Shown here one piece after another: positions 30,672 through 39,457 of a stretch of DNA of 64,000 bases. Positions within the stretch are counted from its first letter, which is position 1, and each line of letters begins with the position of its first letter. Made by a program: the position numbers and the translations under genes. Source of the stretch: Pantoea eucrina (GTDB taxonomy: Bacteria > Pseudomonadota > Gammaproteobacteria > Enterobacterales > Enterobacteriaceae); contig NZ_MIPP01000021.1 in assembly GCF_002095385.1 (NCBI RefSeq), positions 1-64,000 of the forward strand. Direction: 5' to 3'. The notes below the pieces were generated by a model that had not been told where the DNA came from, did not search any database, and saw nothing but the letters and a program-made list of their open reading frames with translations.

Positions 30672-32342
30672 ATGAGTGAGGCTGAAGCCCGCCCAACGAA
30701 CTTTATTCGTCAGATCATCGACGAAGATTTGGCGAGCGGTAAGCACAGTAGTGTGCATACCCGTTTCCCGCCAGAGCCCAATGGTTATCTGCATATTGGC
30801 CATGCAAAATCGATCTGCCTGAACTTTGGAATCGCACAGGATTATCAGGGGGAATGCAATCTGCGTTTCGATGATACCAATCCGGTTAAAGAGGATATGG
30901 AGTTCGTCGAGTCGATCAAAAATGATGTGCAATGGCTGGGCTTTGAGTGGAGCGGCAACATTCGTTACTCATCCGACTATTTTGATCAGCTGTTTAATTA
31001 TGCTGTCGAGCTGATCAACAAAGGACTGGCGTACGTTGACGAACTGTCACCCGAGCAGATCCGCGAGTATCGCGGCACGCTGACGGCGCCGGGCAAAAAC
31101 AGCCCGTATCGCGATCGCAGCGTCGAAGAGAACCTGGCGCTGTTCCGGAAAATGCGCGATGGTGGCTTTGAAGAGGGTAAGGCGTGCCTGCGTGCCAAAA
31201 TCGATATGGCCTCCAGCTTTATTGTGATGCGCGATCCGGTGCTCTACCGCATTAAGTTTGCCGAGCACCATCAGACCGGTAACAAGTGGTGCATCTATCC
31301 GATGTACGATTTCACGCACTGCATCTCCGATGCGCTGGAAGGGATCACGCATTCGCTCTGTACGCTGGAGTTTCAGGATAACCGTCGCCTGTATGACTGG
31401 GTGCTGGATAACATCACGATTCCGGTGCATCCGCGGCAGTATGAATTTTCGCGCCTGAATCTGGAATATGCGGTGATGTCGAAGCGCAAGCTGACGCAGC
31501 TGGTGAGCGAGAAGCGGGTTGAAGGCTGGGACGATCCGCGCATGCTGACCGTTTCAGGCCTGCGCCGTCGTGGTTACAGCGCGGCATCAATTCGTGAGTT
31601 CTGCCGCCGCATCGGTATCACCAAACAGGACAATATCGTTGAGATGGCTTCGCTGGAGTCATGCATTCGTGACGACCTCAACGAAAATGCGCCGCGTGCT
31701 ATGGCCGTGCTCGACCCGCTTAAAGTCGTGATTGAAAACCTGCCTGCCGGGCATGATGAGATCATCACCATGCCAAACCATCCCAACCGGCCGGAGATGG
31801 GAACGCGCGACGTGCCTTTCAGCCGCGAAGTGTGGATCGATCGCGCAGATTTCCGTGAAGAAGCTAACAAGCAGTATAAGCGTCTGGTACTGGGTAAAGA
31901 AGTGCGCCTGCGTAACGCTTATGTGATTCGCGCTGAGCGCGTGGCAAAAGATGAGGCGGGCAACATCACCTGCATCTATGCAACCTGCGATGTGGATACG
32001 CTGAGCAAAGACCCGGCTGATGGCCGCAAAGTAAAAGGGGTGATCCACTGGGTCTCCGCAATTCATGCGCTGCCCGCTGAGTTCCGCCTCTATGATCGTC
32101 TGTTCAGCGTGCCTAACCCGGGCGCGGCAGAGGATTTCCTCGCGACCCTGAATCCGGACTCGCTGCAGATCAAGCAGGGCTTTGTGGAGCCAGGACTGCG
32201 CGAAGCGGCAGCAACCTCGCCATACCAGTTCGAGCGTGAGGGCTACTTCTGCGCGGACAGCGTCTACTCGCAGCCATCAGCGCTGGTATTTAACCGCACG
32301 GTAGGCCTGCGTGATACCTGGGCGAAGATCGGCAGCGAATAA
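30672..32342 (+). CDS. glnS: Glutaminyl-tRNA synthetase
   Basis: GlnS charges tRNA-Gln; several such tRNAs are encoded in this window. ATG at 30672 gives [16 protein letters not shown], as in E. coli, and 556 residues. The class I motifs are [14 protein letters not shown] and the KMSKS variant VMSKRKL. The C-terminal anticodon-binding beta-barrels contain [16 protein letters not shown] and [10 protein letters not shown]. The TTG-started extension to 30654 is unlikely. Confidence 0.98.
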   Translation: MSEAEARPTNFIRQIIDEDLASGKHSSVHTRFPPEPNGYLHIGHAKSICLNFGIAQDYQGECNLRFDDTNPVKEDMEFVESIKNDVQWLGFEWSGNIRYSSDYFDQLFNYAVELINKGLAYVDELSPEQIREYRGTLTAPGKNSPYRDRSVEENLALFRKMRDGGFEEGKACLRAKIDMASSFIVMRDPVLYRIKFAEHHQTGNKWCIYPMYDFTHCISDALEGITHSLCTLEFQDNRRLYDWVLDNITIPVHPRQYEFSRLNLEYAVMSKRKLTQLVSEKRVEGWDDPRMLTVSGLRRRGYSAASIREFCRRIGITKQDNIVEMASLESCIRDDLNENAPRAMAVLDPLKVVIENLPAGHDEIITMPNHPNRPEMGTRDVPFSREVWIDRADFREEANKQYKRLVLGKEVRLRNAYVIRAERVAKDEAGNITCIYATCDVDTLSKDPADGRKVKGVIHWVSAIHALPAEFRLYDRLFSVPNPGAAEDFLATLNPDSLQIKQGFVEPGLREAAATSPYQFEREGYFCADSVYSQPSALVFNRTVGLRDTWAKIGSE

Positions 32343-32371
32343 TAACCGCTTCCGGCATCATAAAATTATAT

Positions 32372-32395
32372 AAGGGCGAGCATTCGCCCTTTTTT
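32372..32395 (+). terminator. terminator after glnS
   Basis: AAGGGCGA-GCAT-TCGCCCTT followed by TTTTA, 29 bases after the glnS stop. Confidence 0.93.
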
Positions 32396-32577
32396 ATTAT
32401 CCTCTTTTGCTTCCCGGCAACCATTTATTCTGCGTTAAATAAAATCGAGCTGGTATGCGGGTTTACGACTTGTCTGACTTTAAAAAAATTAACGCATTTG
32501 ACCGTGTTAAATCCTTTTTTTCAGGTAGGCTATGCGCACTCCGGACTTGGTCTGTGGCTAGCAAAAAGGGAAAAATA

Positions 32578-32973
32578 ATGACAAGCCTCGCTCAGGAAGC
32601 CAAACATAGCGTTGTGGTTTTACATCAGCTCATTGAACGTATTTTTAATCATGCGGATGTCAGCAACGATACCATGGGGCTGCTGCTGTCGCATTTCCAT
32701 CCTGATTTCCGGATGGTTACGCCACAGGGCAGACAGCTGAATCTGAATGACGTTGAAGATCTTTTTCGCCGCCTGTGCGGACAGCGTGAAGGAGTGCGCA
32801 TCGCGACCAGCGAACATGCAATCATTTCTGAGCAGCAAAAAGAGGTCACCATTCAGTATCGCGAACTGCAGATACTGAACGGCGAGAGCCACAGCCGTAT
32901 TTCGCTGGCGGTGCTGGACTGCACAACGGAAAATCCGCGCTGGCGCTATCTGCAGGAGACACTGGTCGCCTGA
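32578..32973 (+). CDS. hypothetical protein, possible NTF2-like (SnoaL/DUF4440-type) fold
   Basis: I do not recognise a named gene. The best start is ATG 32578 after AAAAAGGGA, giving 131 residues; an in-frame extension to 32455 has weak start context. The layout is one N-terminal helix (VVVLHQLIERIFNH), then LLLSHFHPDFRMVTPQGR and a DVEDLFRRL helix, followed by beta-strands (KEVTIQYRELQIL, SRISLAVLDC) and a Trp-rich end (RWRYLQETLV). This pattern resembles small NTF2-like proteins. There is no signal peptide. It stands alone between two terminators, at the site where E. coli carries chiPQ. Confidence 0.8.
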   Translation: MTSLAQEAKHSVVVLHQLIERIFNHADVSNDTMGLLLSHFHPDFRMVTPQGRQLNLNDVEDLFRRLCGQREGVRIATSEHAIISEQQKEVTIQYRELQILNGESHSRISLAVLDCTTENPRWRYLQETLVA

Positions 32974-32988
32974 ACTGCAGCAACAAAA

Positions 32989-33014
32989 AAACCGGTGCCT
33001 GCACCGGTTTTTTT
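32989..33014. terminator. bidirectional terminator between the hypothetical gene and fur
   Basis: AAACCGGTGC-CT-GCACCGGTTT with a T-run after it on the plus strand and an A-run before it (T-run on the minus strand). It can serve both the converging 32578-32973 gene and fur. Confidence 0.93.
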
Positions 33015-33034
33015 ATTTTGCAGCGTAGCTGACG

Positions 33035-33481
33035 TTAATTATCGTTATGCAGCGTTTCATCTTCCCGGCAGTCACCCACTTCGCAGTGACCATACAGATA
33101 GAGGCTATGGTTAGTAAGCTTAATGCCGTGGCGGGTCGCGATTTCGCGCTGGCGCGTTTCGATCGACTCATCGCTGAACTCAATCACTTTACCGCAGTCC
33201 AGGCAGATAAGATGATCGTGATGCTGCTGCTGCGTTAATTCAAAAACGGACTTGCCGCCTTCGAAGTTATGACGGGTTACAATGCCCGCGTCGTCAAACT
33301 GGTTCAGAACGCGATATACCGTGGCCAGACCAATCTCTTCGCCCATATCGATCAGGCGTTTGTACAAATCTTCCGCGCTGACGTGATGGCACTGGGGTTC
33401 CTGAAGCACTTCCAGAATCTTTAATCTGGGCAGCGTGACTTTCAGGCCAGCCTTTTTCAATGCGGAATTGTTGTCAGTCAT
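33035..33481 (-). CDS. fur: Ferric uptake regulator Fur
   Basis: Fur represses iron-uptake genes when bound to Fe2+. The 148 residues match E. coli length. An N-terminal winged helix (LKVTLPRLKILEVLQ, GLATVYRVLNQFDDAG) precedes the metal/dimer domain with HHDHLICLDCGKVIEF and a second Cys pair CEVGDC. A short ORF (uof) overlaps its start, and fldA lies upstream on the same strand, so part of the transcription may come from fldA. Confidence 0.98.
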   Translation of the reverse strand: MTDNNSALKKAGLKVTLPRLKILEVLQEPQCHHVSAEDLYKRLIDMGEEIGLATVYRVLNQFDDAGIVTRHNFEGGKSVFELTQQQHHDHLICLDCGKVIEFSDESIETRQREIATRHGIKLTNHSLYLYGHCEVGDCREDETLHNDN

Positions 33482-33557
33482 GCGGATATTGTCCTGTTAC
33501 TTTGCTAGTCATTTGCGGCTTAACAGCCTTGAATGTGTGGTTAACGCGCATTCTCAT
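33474..33557 (-). CDS. uof: Uof-like 27-residue leader ORF overlapping fur
   Basis: In E. coli the 28-codon uof overlaps the fur start, and RyhB controls fur through it. Here ATG at 33557 opens MRMRVNHTFKAVKPQ and runs for 27 codons to end VTGQYPHD, matching the E. coli Uof end LVTGQIPHD. The stop TGA lies just inside fur, in another frame, so translation is probably coupled. The N-terminal half is not conserved. A second ATG just upstream stops after four codons. This is too short for routine gene calling. Confidence 0.75.
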   Translation of the reverse strand: MRMRVNHTFKAVKPQMTSKVTGQYPHD

Positions 33558-33567
33558 TTGCGTCTCA

Positions 33568-33573
33568 TTATAG
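33568..33573 (-). promoter_or_regulatory. -10 element of the fur/uof promoter
   Basis: TATAAT on the minus strand, a perfect -10 hexamer, followed by repeats like GAGACGCAAATGAGAATG that loosely echo Fur-box hexamers. I do not see a clear -35. The E. coli fur promoter has the same TATAATGA context. Confidence 0.5.
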
Positions 33574-33791
33574 AACCGGGGCAGGCGAATAGAAACCAGG
33601 CAAATGCTAAAGAAATCACCAGAGGCGGGAGTAACGCTCTTGCTGTCGCCGGCGGGATTATACAGTGCTGGGTTCTCAGTTCACTCAGCCTCAGCCTGCT
33701 GACAGAGGAATAAGCCGTTAACCGTTGCGGGTATTCTACAGAATTGCAGGGAAAAGTTAAAAAAGCGTAGCTATTATTTTTATAGGCAATT

Positions 33792-33830
33792 CCGTTACCC
33801 GATGTTAACCGTGCCTGCATCGGGTAACGG
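33792..33830 (-). repeat. 13-bp perfect inverted repeat immediately after fldA
   Basis: CCGTTACCCGATG, 13-base loop, CATCGGGTAACGG, starting 8 bases past the fldA stop. No T-tract follows on the minus strand, so it is not a standard terminator. It may stabilise fldA mRNA while allowing read-through to fur. Confidence 0.8.
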
Positions 33831-33837
33831 CAACACA

Positions 33838-34368
33838 TTATGCCTCAATAATTTCTTTAAGCTGCAGCTCATCAAAAATCTGCTTCACCCAGCCCTCGAC
33901 GCGCGCATTCGTCAGCTCTGGCTGACGATCTTCATCGATGGCGAGCCCGAGGAAATGCTTCTCATCGGCCAGACCTTTGGAGGCTTCAAAGTGGTAACCT
34001 TCAACAGGCCAGTGGCCCACGATGATTGCGCCATTTGGCTCAATAATGTCGCGAATCGTACCCAGCGCATCGCAGAAGTACTCGGCATAATCTTCCTGGT
34101 CGCCACAGCCAAACAGTGCAACCAGCTTGCCATTGAAGTCAATCTCTTCCAGCGTCGGGAAAAAGTCATCCCAGTCGCACTGCGCCTCACCATAATACCA
34201 GGTAGGAATACCCAGCAGCAGAATATCAAACGCTTCCAGATCTTCTTTCGTGCTCTTAGCAATGTCATGCACTTCGGCGACATCTTTACCCAGTTGTTTC
34301 TGGATCATCTTTGCAATGTTTTCAGTGTTGCCGGTATCGCTGCCGAAGAAAATGCCTACGATTGCCAT
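33838..34368 (-). CDS. fldA: Flavodoxin I
   Basis: FldA is an FMN electron carrier for methionine synthase, IspG/IspH, BioB and radical-SAM activases. The 176 residues have the phosphate loop FGSDTGNTENIA near residue 10, the isoalloxazine Trp loop TWYYGEAQCDWDDF and FGCGDQEDYAEYFCDALG. Same length as E. coli. It is followed by fur and preceded by ybfE. Confidence 0.98.
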   Translation of the reverse strand: MAIVGIFFGSDTGNTENIAKMIQKQLGKDVAEVHDIAKSTKEDLEAFDILLLGIPTWYYGEAQCDWDDFFPTLEEIDFNGKLVALFGCGDQEDYAEYFCDALGTIRDIIEPNGAIIVGHWPVEGYHFEASKGLADEKHFLGLAIDEDRQPELTNARVEGWVKQIFDELQLKEIIEA

Positions 34369-34505
34369 GGGTTAGGTAGCCTCTTAAATCCTGAATGTGA
34401 GAGTAAGTCAACAGACTATACAGATAAGCGAATGATAGCAGACCCTGAAAAAGCGCGGAACGCGCAAAGCGCAGAGTTTGTGTTCCAGTGTGCGGTCTGC
34501 ATAAA

Positions 34506-34781
34506 TTATATGAGTTTGAGCTGCGTCAGCAGCATCTGCTCAATCAGCTCGCTGCGGCTGATATTTTGCTGCTCAGCCAGCGTATTGAGCGCGTCAACCG
34601 CTTCGCCGGACATTTTGAGCTCCACGCGCCGTAGCCCACGAACCTTATCGCGTTTAAGCTGATTGCGCTTATTAATGCGCAGCTGCTCATCGCGCGACAG
34701 CGGGCTGGTTTTCGGGCGGCCCGGTCGTCGCTCGTCTGCAAAGAGATCAAGCGTGGTACGGTCTGTCTGTTCTTTTGCCAT
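34506..34781 (-). CDS. ybfE: YbfE, LexA-regulated CopB-like small protein
   Basis: The 91-residue basic protein begins MAKEQTDRTTLDLFADERRPGRPK, broken by PLSRDEQLRINKRNQLKRDKVRG, and ends with a ribbon-helix-helix-like segment (RVELKMSGEAVDALNTLAE, SRSELIEQMLL). E. coli YbfE is annotated as LexA-regulated; I do not see a clear CTGT-N8-ACAG box here. A DNA-binding role is plausible from the fold but unproven. Confidence 0.93.
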   Translation of the reverse strand: MAKEQTDRTTLDLFADERRPGRPKTSPLSRDEQLRINKRNQLKRDKVRGLRRVELKMSGEAVDALNTLAEQQNISRSELIEQMLLTQLKLI

Positions 34782-34939
34782 GATTTGCGAAACTGAGTGG
34801 GCGCGAACGGCGCCGCGCGATTAAACACATTATCGGCCAGCCACAGTGTCTGACCACCGTGGCAAAATTTTAGCGCGACATCATACTCCAGCGTCAGACG
34901 CGACGCCAATCTTAAACATAGCGCAGTAAGCTTTTGCTT

Positions 34940-35704
34940 TCAGAGCGTAAAAAAGCGCCGCACGGCACGTAACACGGCATCAGGCTTCTCTGCATGCACC
35001 CAGTGCCCGGCACCGGCAATGACCTGCGCCCGCGCCTCAGGAAACTGGGCCAGCAGCGCGGCCCGATAGTGATTATCCAGATAAGGAGAGTCGCCGCCGC
35101 GAATAAACAGCGCCGGATGAGCCGAGGCGGGAATAGGTTCCCAGCCCGATATCGTCGCGTAGTTATCCCATAATACCGGCACGTTGAACCGCCATTCTCC
35201 TTCAGCAAAGGACTTCAGGATAAACTGAATGATCCCCTCTTCAGGGATAAACTGTCGCATCACCGCTGCGGCTTCACTGCGGCGCGTCACGCCGGCTGCG
35301 GATACCGCGCGAATCGCCGCAAAGATCTCATCGTGCCGGCGCGTCTGATAGTCAACGGGAGCGATATCAATCAGCACCAGCTTGCCAACGCGTTCAGGCG
35401 CCAGCGCACTCAGTGCCATAGCGATTTTGCCCCCCATCGAGTGGCCAATCACATCAACCTGCGTGATCTGCCGCGCATCCAGCGTATCAACCATATCCTG
35501 CGCCATTGCAGCATAGCTCATGCTGTTGCTGCGCGCCGATAAACCGTGGTTGCGCACATCCACCTGCAGCGTAGTACGCGCATCGGCTACGCCACGCGCC
35601 AGCCCGCCAAGGTTATCCAGGCTGCCGAACAGGCCATGGATAAGCAAAACCGGTGCGCTGTGAGAATCAGATTGTGCAGTTTGCAGACGGGCATTCAAAA
35701 TCAT
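34940..35704 (-). CDS. ybfF: YbfF, alpha/beta-hydrolase esterase
   Basis: YbfF is an esterase active on acyl-CoA and aryl esters in E. coli. The 254-residue protein has LLIHGLFGSLDN (oxyanion region), the nucleophile elbow VIGHSMGGKIA, and a late catalytic His in AGHWVHAEKP. Length equals E. coli. It is divergent from seqA, 243 bases away. Confidence 0.96.
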   Translation of the reverse strand: MILNARLQTAQSDSHSAPVLLIHGLFGSLDNLGGLARGVADARTTLQVDVRNHGLSARSNSMSYAAMAQDMVDTLDARQITQVDVIGHSMGGKIAMALSALAPERVGKLVLIDIAPVDYQTRRHDEIFAAIRAVSAAGVTRRSEAAAVMRQFIPEEGIIQFILKSFAEGEWRFNVPVLWDNYATISGWEPIPASAHPALFIRGGDSPYLDNHYRAALLAQFPEARAQVIAGAGHWVHAEKPDAVLRAVRRFFTL

Positions 35705-35947
35705 GGCTAAAGTTCTTACAGTTGAGAGCGTGGGTTAGGGTATCATGATTCTACCTGTCCGGGTGGCGGTCGCCAGGTATTAGGGCATATTCTGACTTTT
35801 GCCCGTAAACGTTGCCAGCGCTATCAGCTATTGCGGATTTAACTTTATAATCAATATGTCAGATCCCAGGCTCTCTGCGTGCCCGCTACCGGTAAGGGCG
35901 TTGCAGAATGCGGGATTCTGCTAGTTGCCAGACTCGTACGGAATAAG

Positions 35948-36490
35948 ATGAAAACGATTGAAGTTGACGAAGAACTCTACCGTTATATTGCCAGCCACAC
36001 GCAGCACATCGGTGAAAGCGCCTCAGACATACTGCGTCGCATGCTGAAATTTACCGCCAGCTCGCGCGCTGCAGCAGCGCCAGCAGTAACGGCCCCGGTA
36101 AAAGAGGCGACAGCAGCAGCAGAGCCTGAAGCGCGTCCGCAGGACCGCGTGCGTGCCATGCGCGAGCTGATGCTGTCAGATGAGTATGCCGAGCAGAAAA
36201 AAGCGGTTAACCGCTTTATGCTGATTTTGTCAACGCTCTATCGTCTCGATCCTGATGCATTTGCCGATGCTACCGCATCGCTGCAGGGACGTACGCGCGT
36301 CTATTTTGCCGGTGATGAGCATACGCTGCTGCAAAATGGCACGCATACCAAACCTAAGCATGTGCCAGGTACACCTTACTGGGTCATCACAAACACCAAT
36401 ACAGGCCGTAAATGCAGCATGGTGGAGCACATCATGCTGGCTATGCAGTTCCCTCCGGAGCTGACAGAGAAAGTTTGCGGCACCATTTAA
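35948..36490 (+). CDS. seqA: SeqA, replication initiation negative modulator
   Basis: SeqA binds hemimethylated GATC sites and sequesters oriC after replication. ATG at 35948 gives [19 protein letters not shown] and 180 residues (E. coli 181). The N-terminal multimerisation domain is followed by an Ala/Pro-rich linker (about residues 38-65) and a C-terminal DNA-binding domain ([33 protein letters not shown]). The linker is somewhat longer and more alanine-rich. pgm follows by 25 bases, the conserved pair. Confidence 0.97.
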   Translation: MKTIEVDEELYRYIASHTQHIGESASDILRRMLKFTASSRAAAAPAVTAPVKEATAAAEPEARPQDRVRAMRELMLSDEYAEQKKAVNRFMLILSTLYRLDPDAFADATASLQGRTRVYFAGDEHTLLQNGTHTKPKHVPGTPYWVITNTNTGRKCSMVEHIMLAMQFPPELTEKVCGTI

Positions 36491-36515
36491 ACTGAAGCGT
36501 CAGGGAGAAGCGCCA

Positions 36516-38156
36516 ATGGCCAATCACCCCCGTGCCGGGCAGCCTGCCCAGCAGAGCGATTTGATTAACGTTGCACAATTAACCTCGCAGTATTACGTCC
36601 TGAAGCCGGATGCGGCTAACCCGGACCATGCGGTGAAATTTGGCACATCTGGCCACCGCGGCAGCGCGGGACGTCACAGCTTCAATGAAGAGCACATTCT
36701 GGCTATCGCACAGGCGATCGCCGAAGAGCGCAAAAAGAACGGTATTACGGGTCCATGCTACGTGGGCAAAGATACGCACGCGCTTTCTGAGCCCGCTATT
36801 CTGTCAGTACTGGAAGTGCTGGCGGCGAACGGTGTGGATGTCATCGTGCAGCAGGATAACGGCTACACGCCAACGCCCGCTATCTCCAATGCTATTCTGG
36901 AGCATAACAAACGCGGCGGCGCGCAGGCTGACGGCATTGTGATCACCCCTTCACACAATCCACCGGAAGATGGCGGCATTAAATACAATCCGCCAAACGG
37001 TGGACCGGCTGATACCAACGTCACAAAAGTGGTGGAAGATCGCGCTAACCAGTTGATCAAAGGCGGTCTGCAGGATGTGAAACGTCTGCCGCTGGATCAG
37101 GCGTGGCAGAGCGGCCACATTGTTGAGCAGGATCTGATTCAGCCTTATGTTGAAGGACTGGCGCAGGTTATCGACTTCCCGGCGATTCAGAAAGCGGGAC
37201 TGAAAATTGGCGTAGATCCGCTTGGCGGCTCAGGTATGGCTTACTGGCAGCGTATCGCTGAGCATTACAACCTCGATCTGACCATCGTTAATGACGCTAT
37301 CGACCAGACCTTCCGCTTCATGCATCTGGATAAAGATGGCGTGGTGCGCATGGACTGTTCATCAGAGTGCGCGATGGCGGGTCTGCTGGCGTATAAAGAC
37401 AAGTTTGATCTGGCCTTCGGCAACGATCCCGATTATGACCGTCACGGTATTGTCACGCCAGCTGGCCTGATGAATCCAAACCACTACCTGGCCGTCGCTA
37501 TCAACTATCTTTTCCAGCATCGTCCGCAGTGGGGTAGTGATGTTGCCGTGGGCAAAACGCTGGTCTCCAGTGCGATGATCGACCGCGTGGTTAATGATAT
37601 CGGGCGCAAGCTGGTAGAAGTACCGGTGGGCTTTAAGTGGTTCGTTGATGGCCTGTTCGACGGCAGCTTTGGCTTTGGCGGCGAAGAGAGCGCGGGGGCT
37701 TCCTTCCTGCGTTTTGATGGTTCAGCCTGGTCAACGGATAAAGATGGCATTATTCTCTGCCTGCTGGCCGCTGAAATCACGGCGGTGACCGGTAAAAATC
37801 CGCAGCAGCACTATGATGAGCTGGCGGAGCGCTTTGGTGCGCCAAGCTACAATCGTCTGCAGGCGTCTGCGACCTCGGCACAGAAAGCCGCGCTGTCAAA
37901 GCTGTCACCAGAGATGGTCAGCGCTGATACGCTGGCGGGCGATCCGATTACCGCACGCCTGACGGCTGCTCCGGGTAACGGCGCATCTATTGGCGGACTG
38001 AAAGTCATGACGGAGAACGGCTGGTTTGCCGCGCGTCCGTCCGGCACTGAAGATGCTTACAAGATTTACTGCGAAAGCTTCCTTGGCGCTGAGCATCGCG
38101 AGCTGATTGAGAAAGAAGCGGTGGAAATTGTCAGCGAAGTTCTGAAGAACGCCTGA
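36516..38156 (+). CDS. pgm: Phosphoglucomutase (alpha-D-glucose phosphate-specific)
   Basis: Pgm interconverts glucose-1-P and glucose-6-P, feeding UDP-glucose and glycogen. The 546 residues (E. coli 546) have [13 protein letters not shown], the phosphoserine loop [13 protein letters not shown] (about 145), the metal loop [11 protein letters not shown], and the phosphate-binding [13 protein letters not shown] near the end. It is the second gene of seqA-pgm. Confidence 0.98.
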   Translation: MANHPRAGQPAQQSDLINVAQLTSQYYVLKPDAANPDHAVKFGTSGHRGSAGRHSFNEEHILAIAQAIAEERKKNGITGPCYVGKDTHALSEPAILSVLEVLAANGVDVIVQQDNGYTPTPAISNAILEHNKRGGAQADGIVITPSHNPPEDGGIKYNPPNGGPADTNVTKVVEDRANQLIKGGLQDVKRLPLDQAWQSGHIVEQDLIQPYVEGLAQVIDFPAIQKAGLKIGVDPLGGSGMAYWQRIAEHYNLDLTIVNDAIDQTFRFMHLDKDGVVRMDCSSECAMAGLLAYKDKFDLAFGNDPDYDRHGIVTPAGLMNPNHYLAVAINYLFQHRPQWGSDVAVGKTLVSSAMIDRVVNDIGRKLVEVPVGFKWFVDGLFDGSFGFGGEESAGASFLRFDGSAWSTDKDGIILCLLAAEITAVTGKNPQQHYDELAERFGAPSYNRLQASATSAQKAALSKLSPEMVSADTLAGDPITARLTAAPGNGASIGGLKVMTENGWFAARPSGTEDAYKIYCESFLGAEHRELIEKEAVEIVSEVLKNA

Positions 38157-38170
38157 GGGTGATACCGTGA

Positions 38171-38197
38171 AAAGGGCCGCTGCTGCGGCCTTTTTTT
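38171..38197. terminator. terminator between pgm and kdpE
   Basis: AAAGGGCCGC-TGCT-GCGGCCTTTTTTT forms a 6-bp GC core with A/T extension. The plus-strand T7 closes pgm; the opposed A-run could also act for converging kdpE. Confidence 0.9.
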
Positions 38198-38870
38198 ATG
38201 GCATAAAACGGTAGCCGATACCGGTTTCCGTCAGCAGGTGAGCAGGCTGCGTCGGGTTTTCTTCGAGCTTCTGACGCAGGTGGCCCATATAGATGCGCAG
38301 ATAGTGGCTGTGTTCCACCGCATTGGGGCCCCAGACCTGATTCAGCAGCTGGCGCTGCGTCAGCACCTTGCCGGCGTTATTCAGCAGCAGACTGAGCAGG
38401 CGAAACTCGGTTGGCGTCAGATGCACTTCCTGACCGCTGCGGGTGATACGGCGTGCAGCCAGGTCAACGCAGACTTCACCAAACAGCACGCGCGCATCGG
38501 GCTGACTGCCCTGATGACGACGTAAAGCCACCCGCACCCTGGCCAGCAGTTCGCCAATGCCAAACGGTTTTGTCAGATAATCATCCGCACCCGCGTCCAG
38601 CGCTGCGATCTTATCCTGCTCGTCACTGCGGGCTGAAAGCACAATAACCGGCATAGTGCTCCACTGGCGTACTTCACGAATAAACGCGATGCCATCACCG
38701 TCAGGCAGGCCGAGATCGAGGATCGCCAGATCGGGCTTGCGCGTTGCCGCTTCAATCAGACCACGCTGCAGCTGTTCAGCTTCAACAATTTTTACGCCTT
38801 CACTCTCTAACGCCAGACGTACAAAACGGCGGATCTCTTTTTCATCTTCCACAATCAAAATGGTTGTCAC
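38196..38870 (-). CDS. kdpE: KdpE response regulator without its kdpFABCD partners
   Basis: KdpE is the OmpR/PhoB-type regulator that KdpD phosphorylates to switch on the high-affinity K+ pump KdpFABC. The 224 residues include the receiver with acidic pair E8/D9, phospho-Asp52 in ILDLGLPDGDG, Thr/Lys switch residues (VLSARS, TKPFG), and a C-terminal winged helix (LTPTEFRLLSLLLNNAG, SHYLRIYMGHLRQKLE) very close to E. coli KdpE. The start is GTG after AGGAGC. No kdpD, kdpA, kdpB, kdpC or kdpF lies on either side; ybfA follows at once where kdpD-A would be expected. Confidence 0.95.
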   Translation of the reverse strand: MTTILIVEDEKEIRRFVRLALESEGVKIVEAEQLQRGLIEAATRKPDLAILDLGLPDGDGIAFIREVRQWSTMPVIVLSARSDEQDKIAALDAGADDYLTKPFGIGELLARVRVALRRHQGSQPDARVLFGEVCVDLAARRITRSGQEVHLTPTEFRLLSLLLNNAGKVLTQRQLLNQVWGPNAVEHSHYLRIYMGHLRQKLEENPTQPAHLLTETGIGYRFMP

Positions 38871-39107
38871 GTGGGCTCCTGCGACACGGTTTTCTCTACT
38901 TTAGCAATAAACCGCAGCGGCGTCCGCGCAGCGATTTACCCCAATAAAATAACCCGTTATTCACACCGTTGTAACGCCATTCTGTGGAGCGGGAAAATGG
39001 TCAAAAAAAGTTCAGAATAAGTGGTCTGATGAGTAGCAAAAGTGAGCAGCCAGGAGTAATATTTGCGGCAGATCACACTTTACAACAGATTGCTCAGGAG
39101 GAACGCA

Positions 39108-39308
39108 ATGGATAAACGCTATTCACTGCCAAAAATCGTTATACGGCGCACGCTGGTGCTGATTGCAGGCGTTGCGGCGCTTCCTTTTATGCTATTTCGC
39201 CGCGATCGTGCGCGTTTTTATAGCTACCTGCACCGTATCTGGTGCAAAACCAGTACTAAGCCGGTATGGCTGGCGCAGTCCGAGGTGGCAGGCGGTATTT
39301 ACTGGTAA
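39108..39308 (+). CDS. ybfA: YbfA, small DUF2517 membrane protein
   Basis: A 66-residue protein with one central hydrophobic segment ([20 protein letters not shown]) followed by [19 protein letters not shown] and KPVWLAQSE, which match E. coli YbfA. The E. coli protein is 68 residues. ATG at 39108 follows AGGAGGAACGCA, a strong ribosome-binding site. Function unknown. In E. coli it flanks kdpF. Confidence 0.9.
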   Translation: MDKRYSLPKIVIRRTLVLIAGVAALPFMLFRRDRARFYSYLHRIWCKTSTKPVWLAQSEVAGGIYW

Positions 39309-39328
39309 CAGAGTTTTTTATGACTGAG

Positions 39329-39362
39329 GCGGACGCTTTTACCCAAAGCGCCCGCTTTTTTT
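39329..39362 (+). terminator. terminator after ybfA
   Basis: GCGGACGCTTT-TACCC-AAAGCGCCCGC with one A/C mismatch, then T7. The T-run ends in TTGACA, a possible -35 of the next unit. Confidence 0.92.
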
Positions 39363-39457
39363 GACAAAATTTTCCTTATAGCGCCTGCTACATCCTGCCA
39401 TTCATCACCATTTGCGCTACACTTAAACCTCTACAAGATTCTGGAGGTTGTACAAGT

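Larger units (their letters stand above)
33558..33837. other. fldA-fur spacer
   Basis: A 280-base gap (about 356 to fur itself) with the fur promoter at one end and a 13-bp perfect hairpin just after fldA at the other (33792-33830). ORFs crossing it on either strand are not conserved proteins. The middle is unexplained by any gene I can support. Confidence 0.6.

Noticed and set aside
32455-32577. N-terminal extension of the hypothetical gene
   Set aside because: The upstream ATG lacks a ribosome-binding site, while the one at 32578 has a purine-rich sequence at good distance.
33802-34662. 286-codon open frame on the plus strand across fldA
   Set aside because: It is antisense to fldA and its upstream gap, with no plausible ribosome-binding site or motif.
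34782-34939. LexA box before ybfE
   Set aside because: ybfE is LexA-regulated in E. coli, but I find no CTGT-N8-ACAG pattern in this gap.
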